From: Odiellus spinosus
Taxonomy: Eukaryota; Arthropoda; Arachnida; Opiliones; Phalangiidae
DNA: 64,000 bases
Assembly: GCA_963920705.1 (NCBI GenBank)
Contig: OY987234.1
Coordinates: 18,619,794-18,683,793, forward strand
Direction of reading: 5' to 3'
Under the pieces are notes generated by a model. It was not told where the DNA came from, ran no database searches, and saw only the letters and a program-made list of their open reading frames with translations. The position numbers and the translations under genes were made by a program. Below are positions 1 through 12,800 of the stretch, in pieces. Every line of letters begins with the position of its first letter. Position 1 is the stretch's first letter.

Positions 1-1406
1 AACTCCGTCGTCTTGAAGCTTAATTCTCCGCACCTCGGGCTATGGGGACGATAAAACGTGGCATTGCTCGCTGTATTCTCCTTGTGAAAAGCTTTTTGTC
101 GGCCTTTTTCAACCCCCTACAGCTTCTAGAATCTGAAATTCCAATGAGACAGAAAAATACGTTAGGCTTAGTTTAGTATATGGGAAACTAAGGTAATGCT
201 TTCCACTTTGCTCACCATCGTTTTCGTCCACTATTAGGTTTATAACCTTGGAAAGAATGGTAATTCTCGTGAACAAAAACAAGTTTTATATAAAGATTTA
301 GGTATATTCTAAGGTTGTATCCAAGCGTATTATATTCGTGGTAAGACCGCGAATGAAATGAGAGGCTTAACTCGATGCTTTCTTTACAATATGTAAACCC
401 TCTTTCTGACGTTCATATCTTTTCTCCCATTAAATCTTTCGAGTCGAACAACCTCGACCATACATGTATCGCAACGTCATATATTTGGTTGTCATGGTAA
501 CTAAGGCTTGTTCACCTCAGAACTAACATTTTTTCCTAGGACCTTAATACAGTTTTGAAACTTTTCCTTCTTCCTTCCTTCTAAGCCCACATAACGTGGA
601 ACCAAAGTTACCAAACCGAGAAGGCACTCGAACATACTAAAGTTTGCTCAAATTTTTGGTTGAAGGGGAATTTTTTTTGAAGTTCGATTCCGTTTCATAA
701 ATGTAAGGCCTAGATATCCTTTTCAATCCGGAGAAGAAGAAGAAAAGTCTATATTAGGTCTACTTTTGGTATTCGATGATACTAGAGTATTCTTCCGCGT
801 TACTTTATCTATTTAGGGTCAACTGAAACCCGTACTCTCTCTATTTCGTAGTCTCAAACTAAGCTTGAAATATCTGAGGTTTTTTTTTCCTTTTTTGGGA
901 CTTGGATGCCAGGATGGGTAAACTCTACAGTGAACTAAAATCATTTTTAAAAACGTGTCCAAATCTCTTCTCGAAAACGATATTGAGGGGAAAGGAACAT
1001 TGACGACTCCGATGAAAAATGGAGAGGTGTTTTTTTTTACATTGTTCTTTTTTGCCTTCTTCAGTTCTCTCTCGCTCCCATTCTTTGATTTTTATTTTAT
1101 TCTTTCTTCCGTTTCTTTTCTAAGCTTTTGAATTTAACGGGAAAAGGTTACGTGGCCTATTTTTCGTCGACGTTAATCTTTTGAAAAATCTACTCTAAAC
1201 ACTGGGTTTCGCTTATTTCACAGACAGGATAGGCCCTTTAAAAAAATTTGCTACGGGTTTAAATGATGATAAAATCGTGTTTTTTTTATACTTTGTGCGC
1301 CCGAGCTTTTCTCTTTTCTTTTATTTTGCTGCAAATGTTTTGTAATTCAAATATTTTTATCTATTGTTTTAGATTTTCATAAAATAGTAATATAATTTCG
1401 TTACCT
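1..1406. other. Gene-free unique sequence
   Basis: AT-rich sequence with short T runs. No open frame of useful length, no inverted repeat and no repeat shared with the rest of the window was seen. It ends at the first of two 58-bp repeat units. Confidence 0.5.
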
Positions 1407-1464
1407 CCTGTAAGATAGCTTTCCTATAAACACCAATGAGCTGTGGTTAGAACATTTCTACAGG
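1407..1464 (+). repeat. 58-bp dispersed repeat, copy 1
   Basis: One of four units of exactly 58 bp that begin CCT(G/A) and end TTCTACAGG. This copy starts CCTGTAAGATAGCTTTCC and ends AACATTTCTACAGG. The two ends are complementary (CCTGTA / TACAGG). A second copy in the same orientation follows after 31 bp. The family is not recognised. It could be a very short palindromic-ended element or a remnant of a larger one. Confidence 0.6.
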
Positions 1465-1495
1465 GGCTAGGTAAAAAATGTGTTGAATGTATCAT

Positions 1496-1553
1496 CCTGT
1501 ATGGCAGCTTTTCTCTAAACTTTATTGCGCGTTTTTGAAAACACTTCTACAGG
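1496..1553 (+). repeat. 58-bp dispersed repeat, copy 2
   Basis: Starts CCTGTATGGCAGCTTTTCTC and ends AACACTTCTACAGG. The block GGCAGCTT is shared with copy 4 and the end AACACTTCTACAGG with copies 3 and 4. It lies 31 bp after copy 1 in the same orientation, so the pair is a local duplication or a double insertion. Confidence 0.65.
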
Positions 1554-2046
1554 CCTACATAATAAAATAATAAGGAAAAAACCTGGTTGATCATTGGTCC
1601 ATCACTTAGATCAATGCCCTCGTGAACTAATTAAATAGATATGATAAAAATGTCAACTATTGGGAGGAGTTCGGGAAACCAGGAAAAAAACAACTTATCT
1701 TTTTTTTTTCTTTCTTTTTCGAATATCTAGATTGGGCGGAATAGGGATTTTATTTTTCGCTCGTTAAGTGTAGGTTATTGTGATAACGCTCGCCCAGACC
1801 ATAAGCCCTTGTTGTTTTAACAAACGTCGAATGAGAAACCATGTATTTTCAACTTTTAAAAAGATAGATTCCTGACTATTTCCGTGATATTTGCTTCGGT
1901 GACACGTTCATGTCTATAGTTTACCAGATACTGAAATCTAAAGGGTTTCTGACAATTCAGAACCAAAGAGTAAAAGGCTGTATATATTGGAACTAAGTCC
2001 GTTAACTTATATAAGTTAGTCTTAGCTGGGTGTGGTTCTTTTTATC

Positions 2047-2083
2047 GGGTCGTTTTGACGTCGCTGGTTACGCGAAACGACCC
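2047..2083. repeat. Short inverted repeat (hairpin)
   Basis: GGGTCGTTT at 2047-2055 is exactly complementary to AAACGACCC at 2075-2083, with a 19-nt loop. No target-site duplication was seen. It may be chance or a small structured site. Confidence 0.4.
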
Positions 2084-5000
2084 AGTGCCACGGCTATGAT
2101 CTTAAGTTTGCTTTACGAACAATGCTAGTGCTCTCATTGAAAAGGTTATAGCCTCTAAGTTTATCAGTACTGGAAACTCGCGTTGAAATGAAAGTCACCG
2201 GGAAAAGAAAGCAAAACTAATTCAATAATTACGTTTCCTCGCTCTATTTGACTCGCTTGAAATAACGAGTATAAAAATAGGAAGAATGTAATTCCTCAGA
2301 GCTCACTTATTGCCGATTCTTCCAGTTCCTCCTATTGACCGTATTGGTTCGTGTAAGTTGAACGTACCTTATATTAGAGCGTGTCCACCCCGCTACGTTT
2401 CTAGGCCGAATTTCACGCTGGCAAATTAATATCCAGAGTATTATTAACGTTGATGATTCACTCCCCTCTCCATGCTTACTCCGCTTTCACCCTTGGTACA
2501 ACTCCGCTGGTTTTCTCTTTTATACTTGTATATAGTTTAGTTCTTTATAGGTACTCCCGAGCTAAAACTAATAATAAGGTCGTGGCTAAAGCCGATTACG
2601 CCTAATATACAACCCGCATGAACTCGTTAAATTATTAAGGATATTCTTTATTGGGTACATGAAGTATAATGAGCCAGAAAGAGTGGAATATGAAAGTGCA
2701 TGGTGGTGTTATTCTATAGTTATTAGTTTAAAACATTCTTATGTGGGTGGCTGCTACACAATATCTAGCTTCTTATTTACATAAATTGACGCGAATTCTG
2801 CCGAATAATTCTTGTACAAAGAAATTAAATCCCATAGCTTCCTAATACTAATTAAAAATTCCGCTTTCACAAGTCAAAATTTGTAAAACTTCTAGTCAAA
2901 ATATAAAATGTTTCAGGAGATTCATTCACAATTCTTGCCCTGCATGTTGTACAGAAATTATTAATATAATCAAATTCGCCACTTTTCTCACTCTCATGTT
3001 TTTTTAATCGCATTCGAATGTTAAATCGGAACTAAACTGATTCAGAAATGAATCCTCATAAATGTTAAAATATAATTTTCGTGACCCCCCTCAGTTATTG
3101 GGCGTGGGTGGCGTGATGTCCACTTTTTTCAAACCCCTCCCTCCCCGCACCGTGCATAGGCGTGCCTTTTTAGGCACGATATAATACTATACAGGTCCTA
3201 ATTCCTCTCCTTTTCGTATAATATCGTCAACCTTCTCATAAAAAAGAAGATCGAAAAATTGGGTCAGAGATTTCTTTCAAACTAATGAAATTGAACGAGA
3301 TATTTTGTGGGTGGCGTAAGGTTGGTTATAGAGACAGGTTCTGACAAATTGAATGATGGAATCTAGATAAGACCGTAAATATGTTTTCCTTCCTAACTAG
3401 CCTCCTTCTCCTTTTTTTCGTTGGTGTTATCGGAAAAGTAAACTAGAATTATTTTCTAGGAAAAAAGATGCTTAAAAGAAAAATTTAACCGTATTATTGA
3501 TATTCGTTATGCAAATATAATCCCATCTCTTTATACCAACCCTCAATCATTTTATAGAGATATGAATTGGAATTAATTTTTCTGTTTTGGTTCTTTTCTC
3601 TCATGATCAACTGCCAAAAACTAGTGGTTGAATCGTCAAAAAAATATTTAAATCGCAGCCAAACGTACGAGTTTCAAACTAATTTAGGAATACAATACTT
3701 GATATTATAAAAGTGTAGCTATAGTAGCTCTAATTCTATCTTCTAGTTGAAACATATTCTGACTTGTAAATGGATATTTAATTATGAAATTCCAATTAGG
3801 ATCATAGTTCTCGTATTTTCCACTAATTAGAAATTAATTTATATCTCAATGACTGAAAAGTTAATTCGAGAAAGCCAAACTGTAGTTAGTCGTGTTTATA
3901 CCAATAATATTCTTAAAGGATATTACCTTTATTATTGCCTTTGAAGTTCCGAGAATTTTTCAAATGTATATTAATCAGCGAATTAATATTTAAACTATAC
4001 GCAACTAATTACGGTATATAAGTTTGCGCAAACTAATTAAATCATTTCTTTTTTATTATCTTAGTATATTTACCCTGATTTAAGATTTATTATTTATTCT
4101 GGGAAAATATCTAAATGATTTTCGCATTTACAACCAGGTTTAGGCCGTGCTAGCAAGAAAATCTAATATTAAAATCCAATCTCCTCAAGAATATATATTC
4201 TCTTTCATTCTTTAAGGGACTTTTCATCTTTAACCTGGTAGCGAGACGCTATAGTTCCCGTAGAATTTCCCGTTGAGTTTAGGTATATACGTGTATAATA
4301 AGTGGTACCAAACAGAATAATATTTGTGCTAAATCTAGGGAAAAAAATCCCCATCCATGATCATGCGCAAAGCGTAAGTAATACCCTAAGGGGGAAGAAA
4401 ATCTCCGATTCAACGGGATGAAAACCACCATCCTTTCCATCCCTATCGTATACCCATTCCCCGAGAGCTTTATATAACTAGACTTAAGGCTTAAAACTCG
4501 AGTATAGGAGAAACTTGGCCCGGGGGGACCATAGTCTATTCCACTTAGAGTTTGCAACACTCCCATAACTAGGCTCCCTTCATCTAAAAGTTAACAAAGA
4601 TAAGCAAATCATATAGAGATAATATGAAGCCTAGCTTTGCCGCGCTGCTAATTCTAGGTCGAATACACTATAGTCTGTATCGTGAAGTTTGATATTTTAA
4701 TTTATATAAAGCTATCTTACCTTCAACATCACTGCTTAATAATAATCCAATCATGGCAGTGTGTAGCATTCTACGTAATGAAATCTACGACTAACATTTT
4801 AAAGTTCATTCTGATAAATTGAGGTAATGAAACGATGGTGGGGGAATAAGAAAAGACCTGTTTATTTTTGACTTTTTAACTGCGATGATCTAGTGAATAT
4901 TTAAGGTACTAAATCCTAGGATAAAAAATGGCGAAGTTTTCTACTTCTCTGAAAAATTTCAAACTAGTATGGACATCTTGAAATTGAATATACTCTATAT

Positions 5001-5124
5001 TTGAAAATATTAATAAGGGATTTATTTGTCAAACCTAATTCTTAGTACTAGGATTAGAACTTTCCTCCTATTTAATCGGTGTATACCTTAATTTTGTATA
5101 CTGCATAATATATTAGCTTAAAAT

Positions 5125-5152
5125 CCTCTTCCTTTCTCTCTTTCTCTCTCTC
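5125..5152 (+). repeat. Pyrimidine microsatellite
   Basis: Imperfect CT/CCT tract without interruption by purines. It is a simple repeat. Confidence 0.8.
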
Positions 5153-6808
5153 AAATTCAAAACCCATCTTCCCCTCCCTTCATCCAGAGAATATCAAGAT
5201 ACTTATTAAATTCTTACGAGATCAGTACGCGGAATAATTTATTAGTACCGCGTAGCTGCGTCCGACACAGTAAGGATCTTCCGTTAACTTTATTATTCGC
5301 GCTTTAAACAATTTGACTTCAAGGCGAATTTGGCAAAGCTTTCCGTCTTACGAATCGTGTTGCCTAAAGGTTCCTTTTTGATCTTATATAGAAAAGAGAA
5401 TAGGGCTATTTTAGGACTAACAACCAGGATCAAAGTGAATAAATCGCGGTGAACCAGTGAGGAATGCAGAGTGGTATAAACTATTCTCCCTTTCAAGAAG
5501 AGTTGTCCTAACAACTTTTTCCTCGTGTATTTTATAGTTTTGTATTACTCCGTCTAAGCTTTGACCATTACGAGAACTCCACTTGAAAATGAATATAGAA
5601 GGTTTTCGGAACTCGTAATAGGATTCCGCTTCTGGAATTATTAGCTAGGACAGCTAAAGATGGTGCACGGTTGCCTGAAGGAGTTTAGATTTCCGTTGTT
5701 ATTGTTATGAGGGGAAACTTTCTCGAACCGGGATTTGATAATTACCTCTTCGTTACCCGTCGATTATCCCCCCATGAGACACGTAAGCTTTGTAAACTCG
5801 CCTCTTTAAACTATATACCGGTAAAGCTATCGGGATTCCTTACATCTTAGATCTTAAGTTCTAAAATCTTCGAAGCGGAACTTGTAATGGACAGGATATC
5901 GCGTATCTAAAGTTAAAACTATAACTGAAACTATAACTTAAAGTGGAAGTGAAACTCCAAAATATTTTTTAAAATATTCGGAATTAATGTTATATTTTAT
6001 TTGATCTTATGATTAGAAATTACTATAATTTTACATTTAAATACGTTTCTAATCCATAGATTGGAGTTTAATTCTCACCTTTACTTTTTCGTTCAATAAT
6101 AAGATAATCTTGTTCAAATATATCAAGTCTTTTCACGAATAGCGTGTTCTTATGACTTAAAATACTGTAAAATTTTCAGATTAAGCTTGGGACAGTTTCT
6201 GGGTTATTTTTAACTCGACAAATGTCTTTTTAATGGGAGTTATTTTCGCAATGAGAGTCTAGCGTGCTTTACTACTCTTCAATGAGATCTATAGAACACG
6301 GTGTGAGGATCATTATTCATAACTTTATATTTTAGTATAGTTACAGTAATATATTCTACGTCTATAAACGTCGAAAAATAAGGGATTGAAACCTAAAGTA
6401 TCCTGTACCAAGGAATTAATCTAACCCCCCTAGCTTTTTAGAATTATATTATCAGATCCACGTTTTGGGCACCTTTACGCCATTTATTGAGGGTATCACT
6501 GTCATTTGGTTAAACGGTGAACTTTGCTATAAAAATCTTTGCTGCTGTGTACTTAGAGTAGTCTCATATGCTTCTGATATAATAGCATAGAATGCGAGCA
6601 ACCACAGAGACGTATACTTTTATTAAATCAAATGTCGTCCGAAATTGAGGTATTGAGTGGTTAATGGCGTTCAAAGGCCAAAGCTATGCCCTACAAGTCA
6701 ACGGAAGAGCAGATAAAATCTTTCCGTGAGCTATAATGCTGTTAGAATCAAATCAGTATCTGATGTACTGAACCTACGATAGAAAAAAATTAATACTGAA
6801 ACTAGTAC

Positions 6809-7099
6809 CAAGAAGGATCAGACAAGGAGAGGAAAAGTGGGGACGGCGCAGTTCCTACTGCGTCGGCCTAAACTCCCACTCTGGGAGAACGGGGGTAGAG
6901 ATGTTTCGTGGTAAAATGTTGTCACGTGGGTAAATCGGTTCCTTTATCAGCTTCGTAGTAGCCAACGACGCTAGTGACCACGTGACAACAGTTTACCTCG
7001 AGAATTTCCTATCCCCCTTTCCACCCGAGTGGGAGGTTGGCTCTTCTCTCTCTAACTCAACGCAGCCCTACTTTTCCTCTCCTTGTCTGATCCTTCTTG
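6809..7099 (-). mobile_element. MITE family C, copy C3
   Basis: A 291-bp full-length imperfect palindrome starting CAAGAAGGATCAGACAAGG and ending in the inverse. It is flanked by an exact 7-bp target duplication, CTAGTAC (6802-6808 and 7100-7106). Its left end matches the right ends of the copies at 58.3 and 59.2 kb, so it is inserted in the opposite orientation. It differs from them at many sites and in the central loop, so it is an older or separate subfamily member. It has no coding capacity and must have been moved in trans. It carries two CACGTG sites near the apex. Confidence 0.88.
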
Positions 7100-7106
7100 C
7101 TAGTAC

Positions 7107-7547
7107 CTAAATATAAAAAATTTCAATATTCGTATCAAATACTTAAAATATTCAGAACTTAGTACATATTTATATATATATTCCTGATATATCCAAACGA
7201 GGTTGAATTAAAAAATGTAATGACGAAAAACCGTTCCATTTATGATCTTCTAAGCTGAAATGGGAAGATGTAGAGAAAGAAATGTTTTTCTAAGCTTAAA
7301 GAAAAACATAAATTTTTTTTAGAAAAAGTATTTAAGATATGATAGAAAAAAATATTCCAGACGAACGTCACCTATCGGTTGAAACCGGAAAACCCTGCAG
7401 CTTCCTCATCTTTCTTAGCAAAAAAAACGGAAGTTAGAGAAGGAACTTTTTTTTCCAAAAGCATAAAGATGCTTTTTAAATCCTCTAAAAGCCCCCAAAA
7501 ATAAAAAATAAAATTATTTTTTATTTGTTTAAAAATCGTTTGGAGAG

Positions 7548-7584
<37 letters not shown>

Positions 7585-7808
7585 AAGGAAAGAAAAGTTT
7601 GGCAAAGTAGTTTAACTGGAAAGTAGTTATATCTTAGAGGAAAATGTAATTTTTTTATTTCTTAATGGAACTTAATCAATAATCCGATGCTAAAGAAACG
7701 CAAGACGGATTTCACTCTATTTAGATTCGTTATGAAGATTCGTTCAACTAATAGCGTTTAATTATTATATTAATGCGTATTTAAAATTAATCCGAGAAAT
7801 TAGCTAAA
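7107..7808. other. Gene-free AT-rich stretch with poly-T
   Basis: Spacer between two MITEs. The only notable content is an uninterrupted 30-nt T run at 7550-7579. The minus-strand frame 7372-7605 crosses this run as poly-lysine and is not taken as a gene. Confidence 0.6.
7550..7579. repeat. Poly-T tract (30 nt)
   Basis: Uninterrupted T homopolymer. It could be a minus-strand retroposed poly-A tail, but no target duplication or SINE-like body was seen next to it. Confidence 0.85.
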
Positions 7809-7945
7809 ATTCAACCAACGCCTCCTATATTTTATCAAAGCCAGTGCACGCGGGGAAAAAAAATTCTAAAGGAGGAAATCTAAGTCGCCAATTTTCCCCG
7901 ATAGAGGCGCGATTATCCAACGATTTTTGCAGACGCGTCTCTCCC

Positions 7946-7959
7946 GTTACCGTGGCAAC
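7946..7959 (+). promoter_or_regulatory. RFX X-box-like palindrome in element E, left arm
   Basis: GTTACCGTGGCAAC matches the RFX X-box palindrome GTTGCCATGGCAAC at 12 of 14 positions, with the right half-site GGCAAC intact. The mirror copy lies at 7976-7989 in the other arm. Binding is inferred from the motif alone. Confidence 0.35.
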
Positions 7960-7975
7960 CCGACGTAGGGGTCGG

Positions 7976-7989
7976 GTTGCCACGGTAAC
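7976..7989 (-). promoter_or_regulatory. RFX X-box-like palindrome in element E, right arm
   Basis: GTTGCCACGGTAAC is the inverse copy of the site at 7946-7959, produced by the palindromic structure of the element. Confidence 0.35.
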
Positions 7990-8148
7990 GGGAGAGACGC
8001 GTCTGCAAAAATCGTTGGTTAATCGCGCCTCTATCGGGGAAAAATGACAATCCTATACAAGATAAAGTCCCCTCCTGCTTCAGGAGCGTGCACTGGCTTT
8101 GATAAAATATAGGAGGCGTTGATAAAATATAGGAGGCGTTGATTCAAC

Positions 8149-8846
8149 CATTATAAGGCTTGTAATTTGTTAAGCCTCGGCCTTTGGATAAATTCGAAAT
8201 TTGGCTGTAATTTTGATTTATTCATTGCTATTCTTTGAAACCCATATTTTGGTATTTCATTAATTGTCGTACTTGTTACTTAAGCCATATTTAAATATAT
8301 TATCGATTTTCCAAAATACTGGTATAATTTTTTGCTGCTGTTAGATTATAAATGTAGATCAGGAAATTTAAGGTCCATTAGATCTTCGCTGGATCGTAAA
8401 TTATGAAAGTCATAAAAAAATTTCAAACCCTCCCTGTTCCTTCGCTTTATTTTCTATATCTTTTTATATCAGGTCGTAAAAACTTCCTCTCCTCTCCCGT
8501 TCCTTTCGCCATTTCAGAGTTCCTAGGTCTTAAAACATGTTTTTTTTTTTAACATCTATTTTTTAGCCATAAACAGATACCCCAAAACTTTACAGGGATA
8601 CTGGGGATACAGGAAAGGGATGAGAGTTTGACGGAGAAATTTGCAATTCTTTTCACGTTTTATGTATTGGACGGGAGAGCATCTTCACTAGAATTTAGAC
8701 TTGGATAATTCCTGGTAACGTGGGTTAAACGAAAAGTTAACTAAAAGCGAACTAAAAGCTTGATTTAAGCTTCAACTGGGATTAAGGTAGGGGCTAGGGA
8801 GTATTAATCAGGGAGGATTAAGGTAGGAGAAGGACACTGGTTAAAA
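8149..8846. other. Gene-free spacer
   Basis: AT-rich sequence between elements E and A1. The phrase GGATTAAGGTAGG occurs twice near 8779 and 8816, just before A1. Nothing else was recognised. Confidence 0.5.
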
Positions 8847-8853
8847 TTAAAAT

Positions 8854-9191
8854 CAGAAGCCGATGAAACCTTCCTTTGAAGTCTACTACTCCAATGTTCC
8901 ATATAGCGCTCCTCTCTGTATGGGTAAAATTCCCAATTTTACGAGTTAGAAGGGGTCCTACTTCATCCCCCTATGTCTACGGAAAATTGGAAATTCTCTC
9001 TCGCCACAAACGACGACGTTTTTTTGACGAACTCCAAGGCTGCTAGAGATATTCGCTCGACGAGCTCCCGCTCCGAAAACATCTACCGTTAGGAGGCGTA
9101 CGAATCGCGCCTTTTGAGAATAACCCATACAGAGAGGGGTAGACAAGACCCGGGAGTAATAGACTTCAAAGGAGGGTTTCATCGGCTTCTG
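8854..9191 (+). mobile_element. MITE family A, copy A1
   Basis: A 338-bp element flanked by exact 7-bp duplications TTAAAAT (8847-8853 and 9192-9198). The terminal inverted repeats start CAGAAGCCGATGAAACC and match for about 39 bp; a second matched block (CCTCTCTGTATGGGT) follows. The centre is unique to the family. It has no transposase. The frames at 8958-9182 (minus) and 9114-9296 (plus) are by-products of the element, because the same peptides recur in its other copies. Confidence 0.92.
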
Positions 9192-9198
9192 TTAAAAT

Positions 9199-9783
9199 CT
9201 ATTGTGGATTGTCTGATTTTTAAAGTCTGTCTTTCCCCCGATCGAGTTAATTTTAAACCGAAACAAGATTGCGGAGTGCTAGAAAGGGTAGCTTAGAGTT
9301 AAAGATTTACATTCCATCTTGGAAACAGAATCACATTTTGACTATTCTTATAGAATTTTGGAAGTCATAGAGATGAAGTTATAAATTCCACGAAAAGACA
9401 TTACATACCTTAAAATGCGGAGTCAATATACTAAGAATTCTGGCGAGCCATTCTTATAAGGTTTCTATATTAAACAATTGGGCGTGTTTCTACCTCGACT
9501 TTTGTATTCGCGCTTTACAAAAAAGAGAAATCCTGGAACCGTTTCTTTGCTTAAGTCCTTTTGTAAATATCTCCTCCGTGGGTTCTTTCGGCCTCTTTCG
9601 CTTCTTTATTTCATAACTTCATTCGGGTGGTCATTGAACGGGAGTTTGCTACCGTATAGTCCTCCTTGATTTTTTTTCTTCGCGGTAAATCTCTGAAAGG
9701 ACGTCCGAAAATAAGAAAGAAACTATCAGTCTAACCAAGATCTGTCCGTAACGATCCTTTATATAGTAAATTTCACTTTGAAT
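9199..9783. other. Gene-free spacer
   Basis: No repeat or gene signal was seen. The frame 9478-9669 is short and unlike any family I recognise. Confidence 0.5.
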
Positions 9784-9843
9784 TGACAGTACGCGCGAAG
9801 TTAGGTTCTTTCCTATCCGAGTGTGTAGGAAAGCGTACTGTCA
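9784..9843. repeat. 60-nt hairpin
   Basis: TGACAGTACGC at the left pairs with GCGTACTGTCA at the right, and an inner CTTTCCTA pairs with TAGGAAAG around a loop of about 10 nt. A bulge of about 13 nt lies on the left side only. No flanking duplication was found. It could be a tiny transposon remnant or a transcribed hairpin. Confidence 0.55.
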
Positions 9844-12800
9844 GCTTTGTAGGCGCTATCTAATTAAATTGAAATATACTATATATTACGTTCATTGGTT
9901 TATATTCAATAGAGTGAAAGGCAAGGAGATCATTAGGTTTATCTCTTTCTCTCCGAGTGCAATTCACTTTATTTTCTCCAAGTCTGTGGACGCGGAATAA
10001 GAGAGAAAATAAAAGAAAGGATAGAAATTGAGAGAAACCTCATTTTTTTTTCCTACACTTTTTGCGGGAAGGTTTCGCCATTCGAACGTATTATTGGCTT
10101 CCCAAAATATGTGAGGGTCTGTAAGGGGTGAATCTTATAGCCGAAGAAGGAAGAGCATTACGGTGACCGTCTTGGTAGTATTATTGCGAGCCTCTGCTAA
10201 AGAGACTAGGATAAAGTTTGAAAAGAAATCTATATCATCATGATATTGAGAACTCACCCAATAAATCATTTTGTGGTTAGTTTTATTGGGAAAAGGATTA
10301 GTCCTAGATTTGCCAAGTATACGCGCGTCTTGTGAGATTAATTCGCTAGTAATTGCGTTTAGTATAATACGAGTGATTCAGATACTAGTAATTCAAATAT
10401 GGAAATAATTATAATATATAACAATAATTTGGATACAAATATTTGAAATTTTAATTTATTTAGAACCTAATTTTACAATTTTCAATTAAAAACGTTGCTG
10501 TAATGCTTCATAATATAATGTTGATATAATAACCTTGATTTCTGGCACATATCTTGAGATACAGTAGTAAATTTTCCACTTCCCCCTGGCCTAAAGGCAT
10601 CTTCGCGTGTGTGGAAAACAAAAAAAAAGAGTATTTCTTGATTATTAATAATAAAAGACACTCTTTCCCTAGATATTGTTTCCCCTTTTAAATAAGAGGC
10701 TCGTAAATAAAGACGAAGTGTGGTCGAAAAGCACGAAAATCCTTCAGGCACTCGACCGAATCGCTTGTAGCGATTTAGTCCCCACTCGGTATCTCGGACC
10801 ATATTTCTTAACAAACTCTACACCACGCGGGTTCACGCGTGCTGTAATACTTACACTCGTTTTCGCAGCCTATAACGCTAAACGTTGAACCTTAGGCCTA
10901 ACTACATGGGCTCGGGGGTAAACAGTAAATATCCATTAGGTATATAGGATATAGTTTCGGTGGTCCCTTGGAGAAACGCCGTAAGCTGTAACTACCATTT
11001 TTCCCGGGAACTGTTAGCTTTTCCCGTTAAAACCGAGAGAAACCATAAATTTGGGACGTTATGAATAAAATATGAAGTTCGTTTAAGGGAGATACAGACG
11101 CCAATAATTCGGTAGCGAAGAAGTGATGTTACGTGCTCGCGAGTCCTTCCCATTAGCAACTTCTTTACGAATATATTGACCATTGGGATTTTACCATGGG
11201 GATGTACTATGCCCCTATGTATTAATGGGGAAAGAAAAGACATTTAAAATATGTTATCTTAGAAATACCCCTGTCGTTATACACAAATCCCCGCATAAGG
11301 GATAACTAATATTATTTGTGGCATGTGGATTTTGTTATTTCCCTGTGAGATAATATAAGAGTTTTTGAAGAACGAGGTAAGGACTAGTAAACTTTGATTT
11401 GAATAAATTTTCAATGATGTTAATTCTTACCTAATTTAGAAACACTTTTGGGAAAATACTCTTGTCCCCTGTTAGAAATATTGTTTATAATAATGCCCAA
11501 ACTTTTCTAATTAATGTAATTTAATATTACAAACTTTACCGTATTCGCTTGAACAAATAATTAATTACATTTATAGCACTTAAATATCTTAAACTAATTT
11601 ATTTCATACCATAATGTATCTAAAATTAAACTTTAAATCCATGAATTTATTTATTCTCACACGAATATATCATTGTATCATTAGTCTTTCTATTATATTG
11701 TCCAGAAATGGGCGATAACTTTCTAGATTGTAAAAACCAAAATCAAGCAATTAGAACAAAGGATGACAGCAAAATTTGTTAGTCTGAAAACTACAAATAC
11801 TTCGGTTAAATACTAATAACTCCATTTAAATGGTGAAACTTTTAAATAAATTTTCTTCAAAGCTTACAAGTACACTAACTTTAGGTCATGTACAAAGTCC
11901 CTCCCATCCCTGAATAGATATTTACTCTAGTTAATGCAATTACATATTCATGTTAACATAAATAAATTCACGCTAATTCTTAATCTTACATTAGAACACG
12001 TATACGACATTAAATCTCTCCCTGAAATCATCTTCTTGAAGTTCTAAACATCACTTATTAAAAAGATCGATAAGATAAATGAGAGCGGGAATCATCTACA
12101 TCTTCTCGCGCAAGCATCTTTTGTGTATGTAGCAATAGAAACAAAACTAAGCAACCTTATATCTTGAAGTGACTAGAAACGGTTCCCACACGTGGCTATA
12201 CGTTTTTTATTGTTGGGTTACTGGATGAAACGTATAAATACAAGGGGAAGAGGATAGAAAAAAAAAAGAAAGATTAGATAATATATACGTATAGACAGTT
12301 GCATGTTGTCGTAATGGGAAAAACTGGTTTGCAGAGAAATTCCCCTTTTCATTCCCCCTTCCACGATGCTGGACGTTACTTAGATGCAATCATTTTTAGT
12401 TTTCAACACAAACAAAGCTATAGTCAGGCCTCTATCTCCTAGAAACCAAACGTATTCATTTAATAGAATCTACTTTTGTACGTATTGAAAACTCGAAAGT
12501 AATTGTGACGGTATGTAGACTCGTACGCGAGAAACGCCACGCGTTACGTAATCCGAATAGTCTTCCCGCAATATAAGAACAATAATGCCTCGGCATATAA
12601 GAGCAACAACGCGCCAGTAATGGGACCATGCCAAGTTTGGTGTATCCTATCATATGTCTTTTTTTTTTTTTTTTTTTTTTTTTTTTCGTTGTCTTTTGGG
12701 AGATGATGCTTCGTGCGCGAAGAGGAAGGAAGTGGATATAGTTGGAGGGTATATGGGAAACTTGCTGGGAACGAAATAACAACGTCGGAATGTAATTTGT

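Larger units (their letters stand above)
1554..6801. other. Gene-free unique sequence
   Basis: About 5.2 kb with no recognisable gene or dispersed repeat. It holds a 9-bp stem hairpin at 2047-2083 (GGGTCGTTT / AAACGACCC), a short CGTGCC...GGCACG hairpin near 3169-3185 and a pyrimidine-rich tract at about 5125-5152. Open frames here, such as 4279-4566 and 5293-5514 on the minus strand, look like chance frames. Confidence 0.5.
7816..8141 (+). mobile_element. MITE family E, long-palindrome element
   Basis: A 326-bp element flanked by an exact 7-bp duplication ATTCAAC (7809-7815 and 8142-8148). It begins CAACGCCTCCTATATTTTAT and ends in the inverse. The core, about 7888-8044, is a nearly perfect palindrome with about 68-bp arms, one mismatch and a loop of about 6 nt. 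The last 20 bp of the right end (8101-8120) are repeated in tandem (8121-8140), so the element has two right termini in a row. Each arm carries a 14-bp palindrome like an RFX X-box (7946-7959 and 7976-7989). It has no coding capacity; the open frame 7844-8047 is only a product of the palindrome. It is single copy here. Confidence 0.88.

Noticed and set aside
7550..7579. SINE or processed pseudogene tail
   Set aside because: No target duplication and no recognisable body next to the homopolymer; the same holds for 12659-12686 and 35560-35579.
7844..8047. 67-codon frame
   Set aside because: It spans the palindrome of element E, and its two halves mirror each other at the DNA level.
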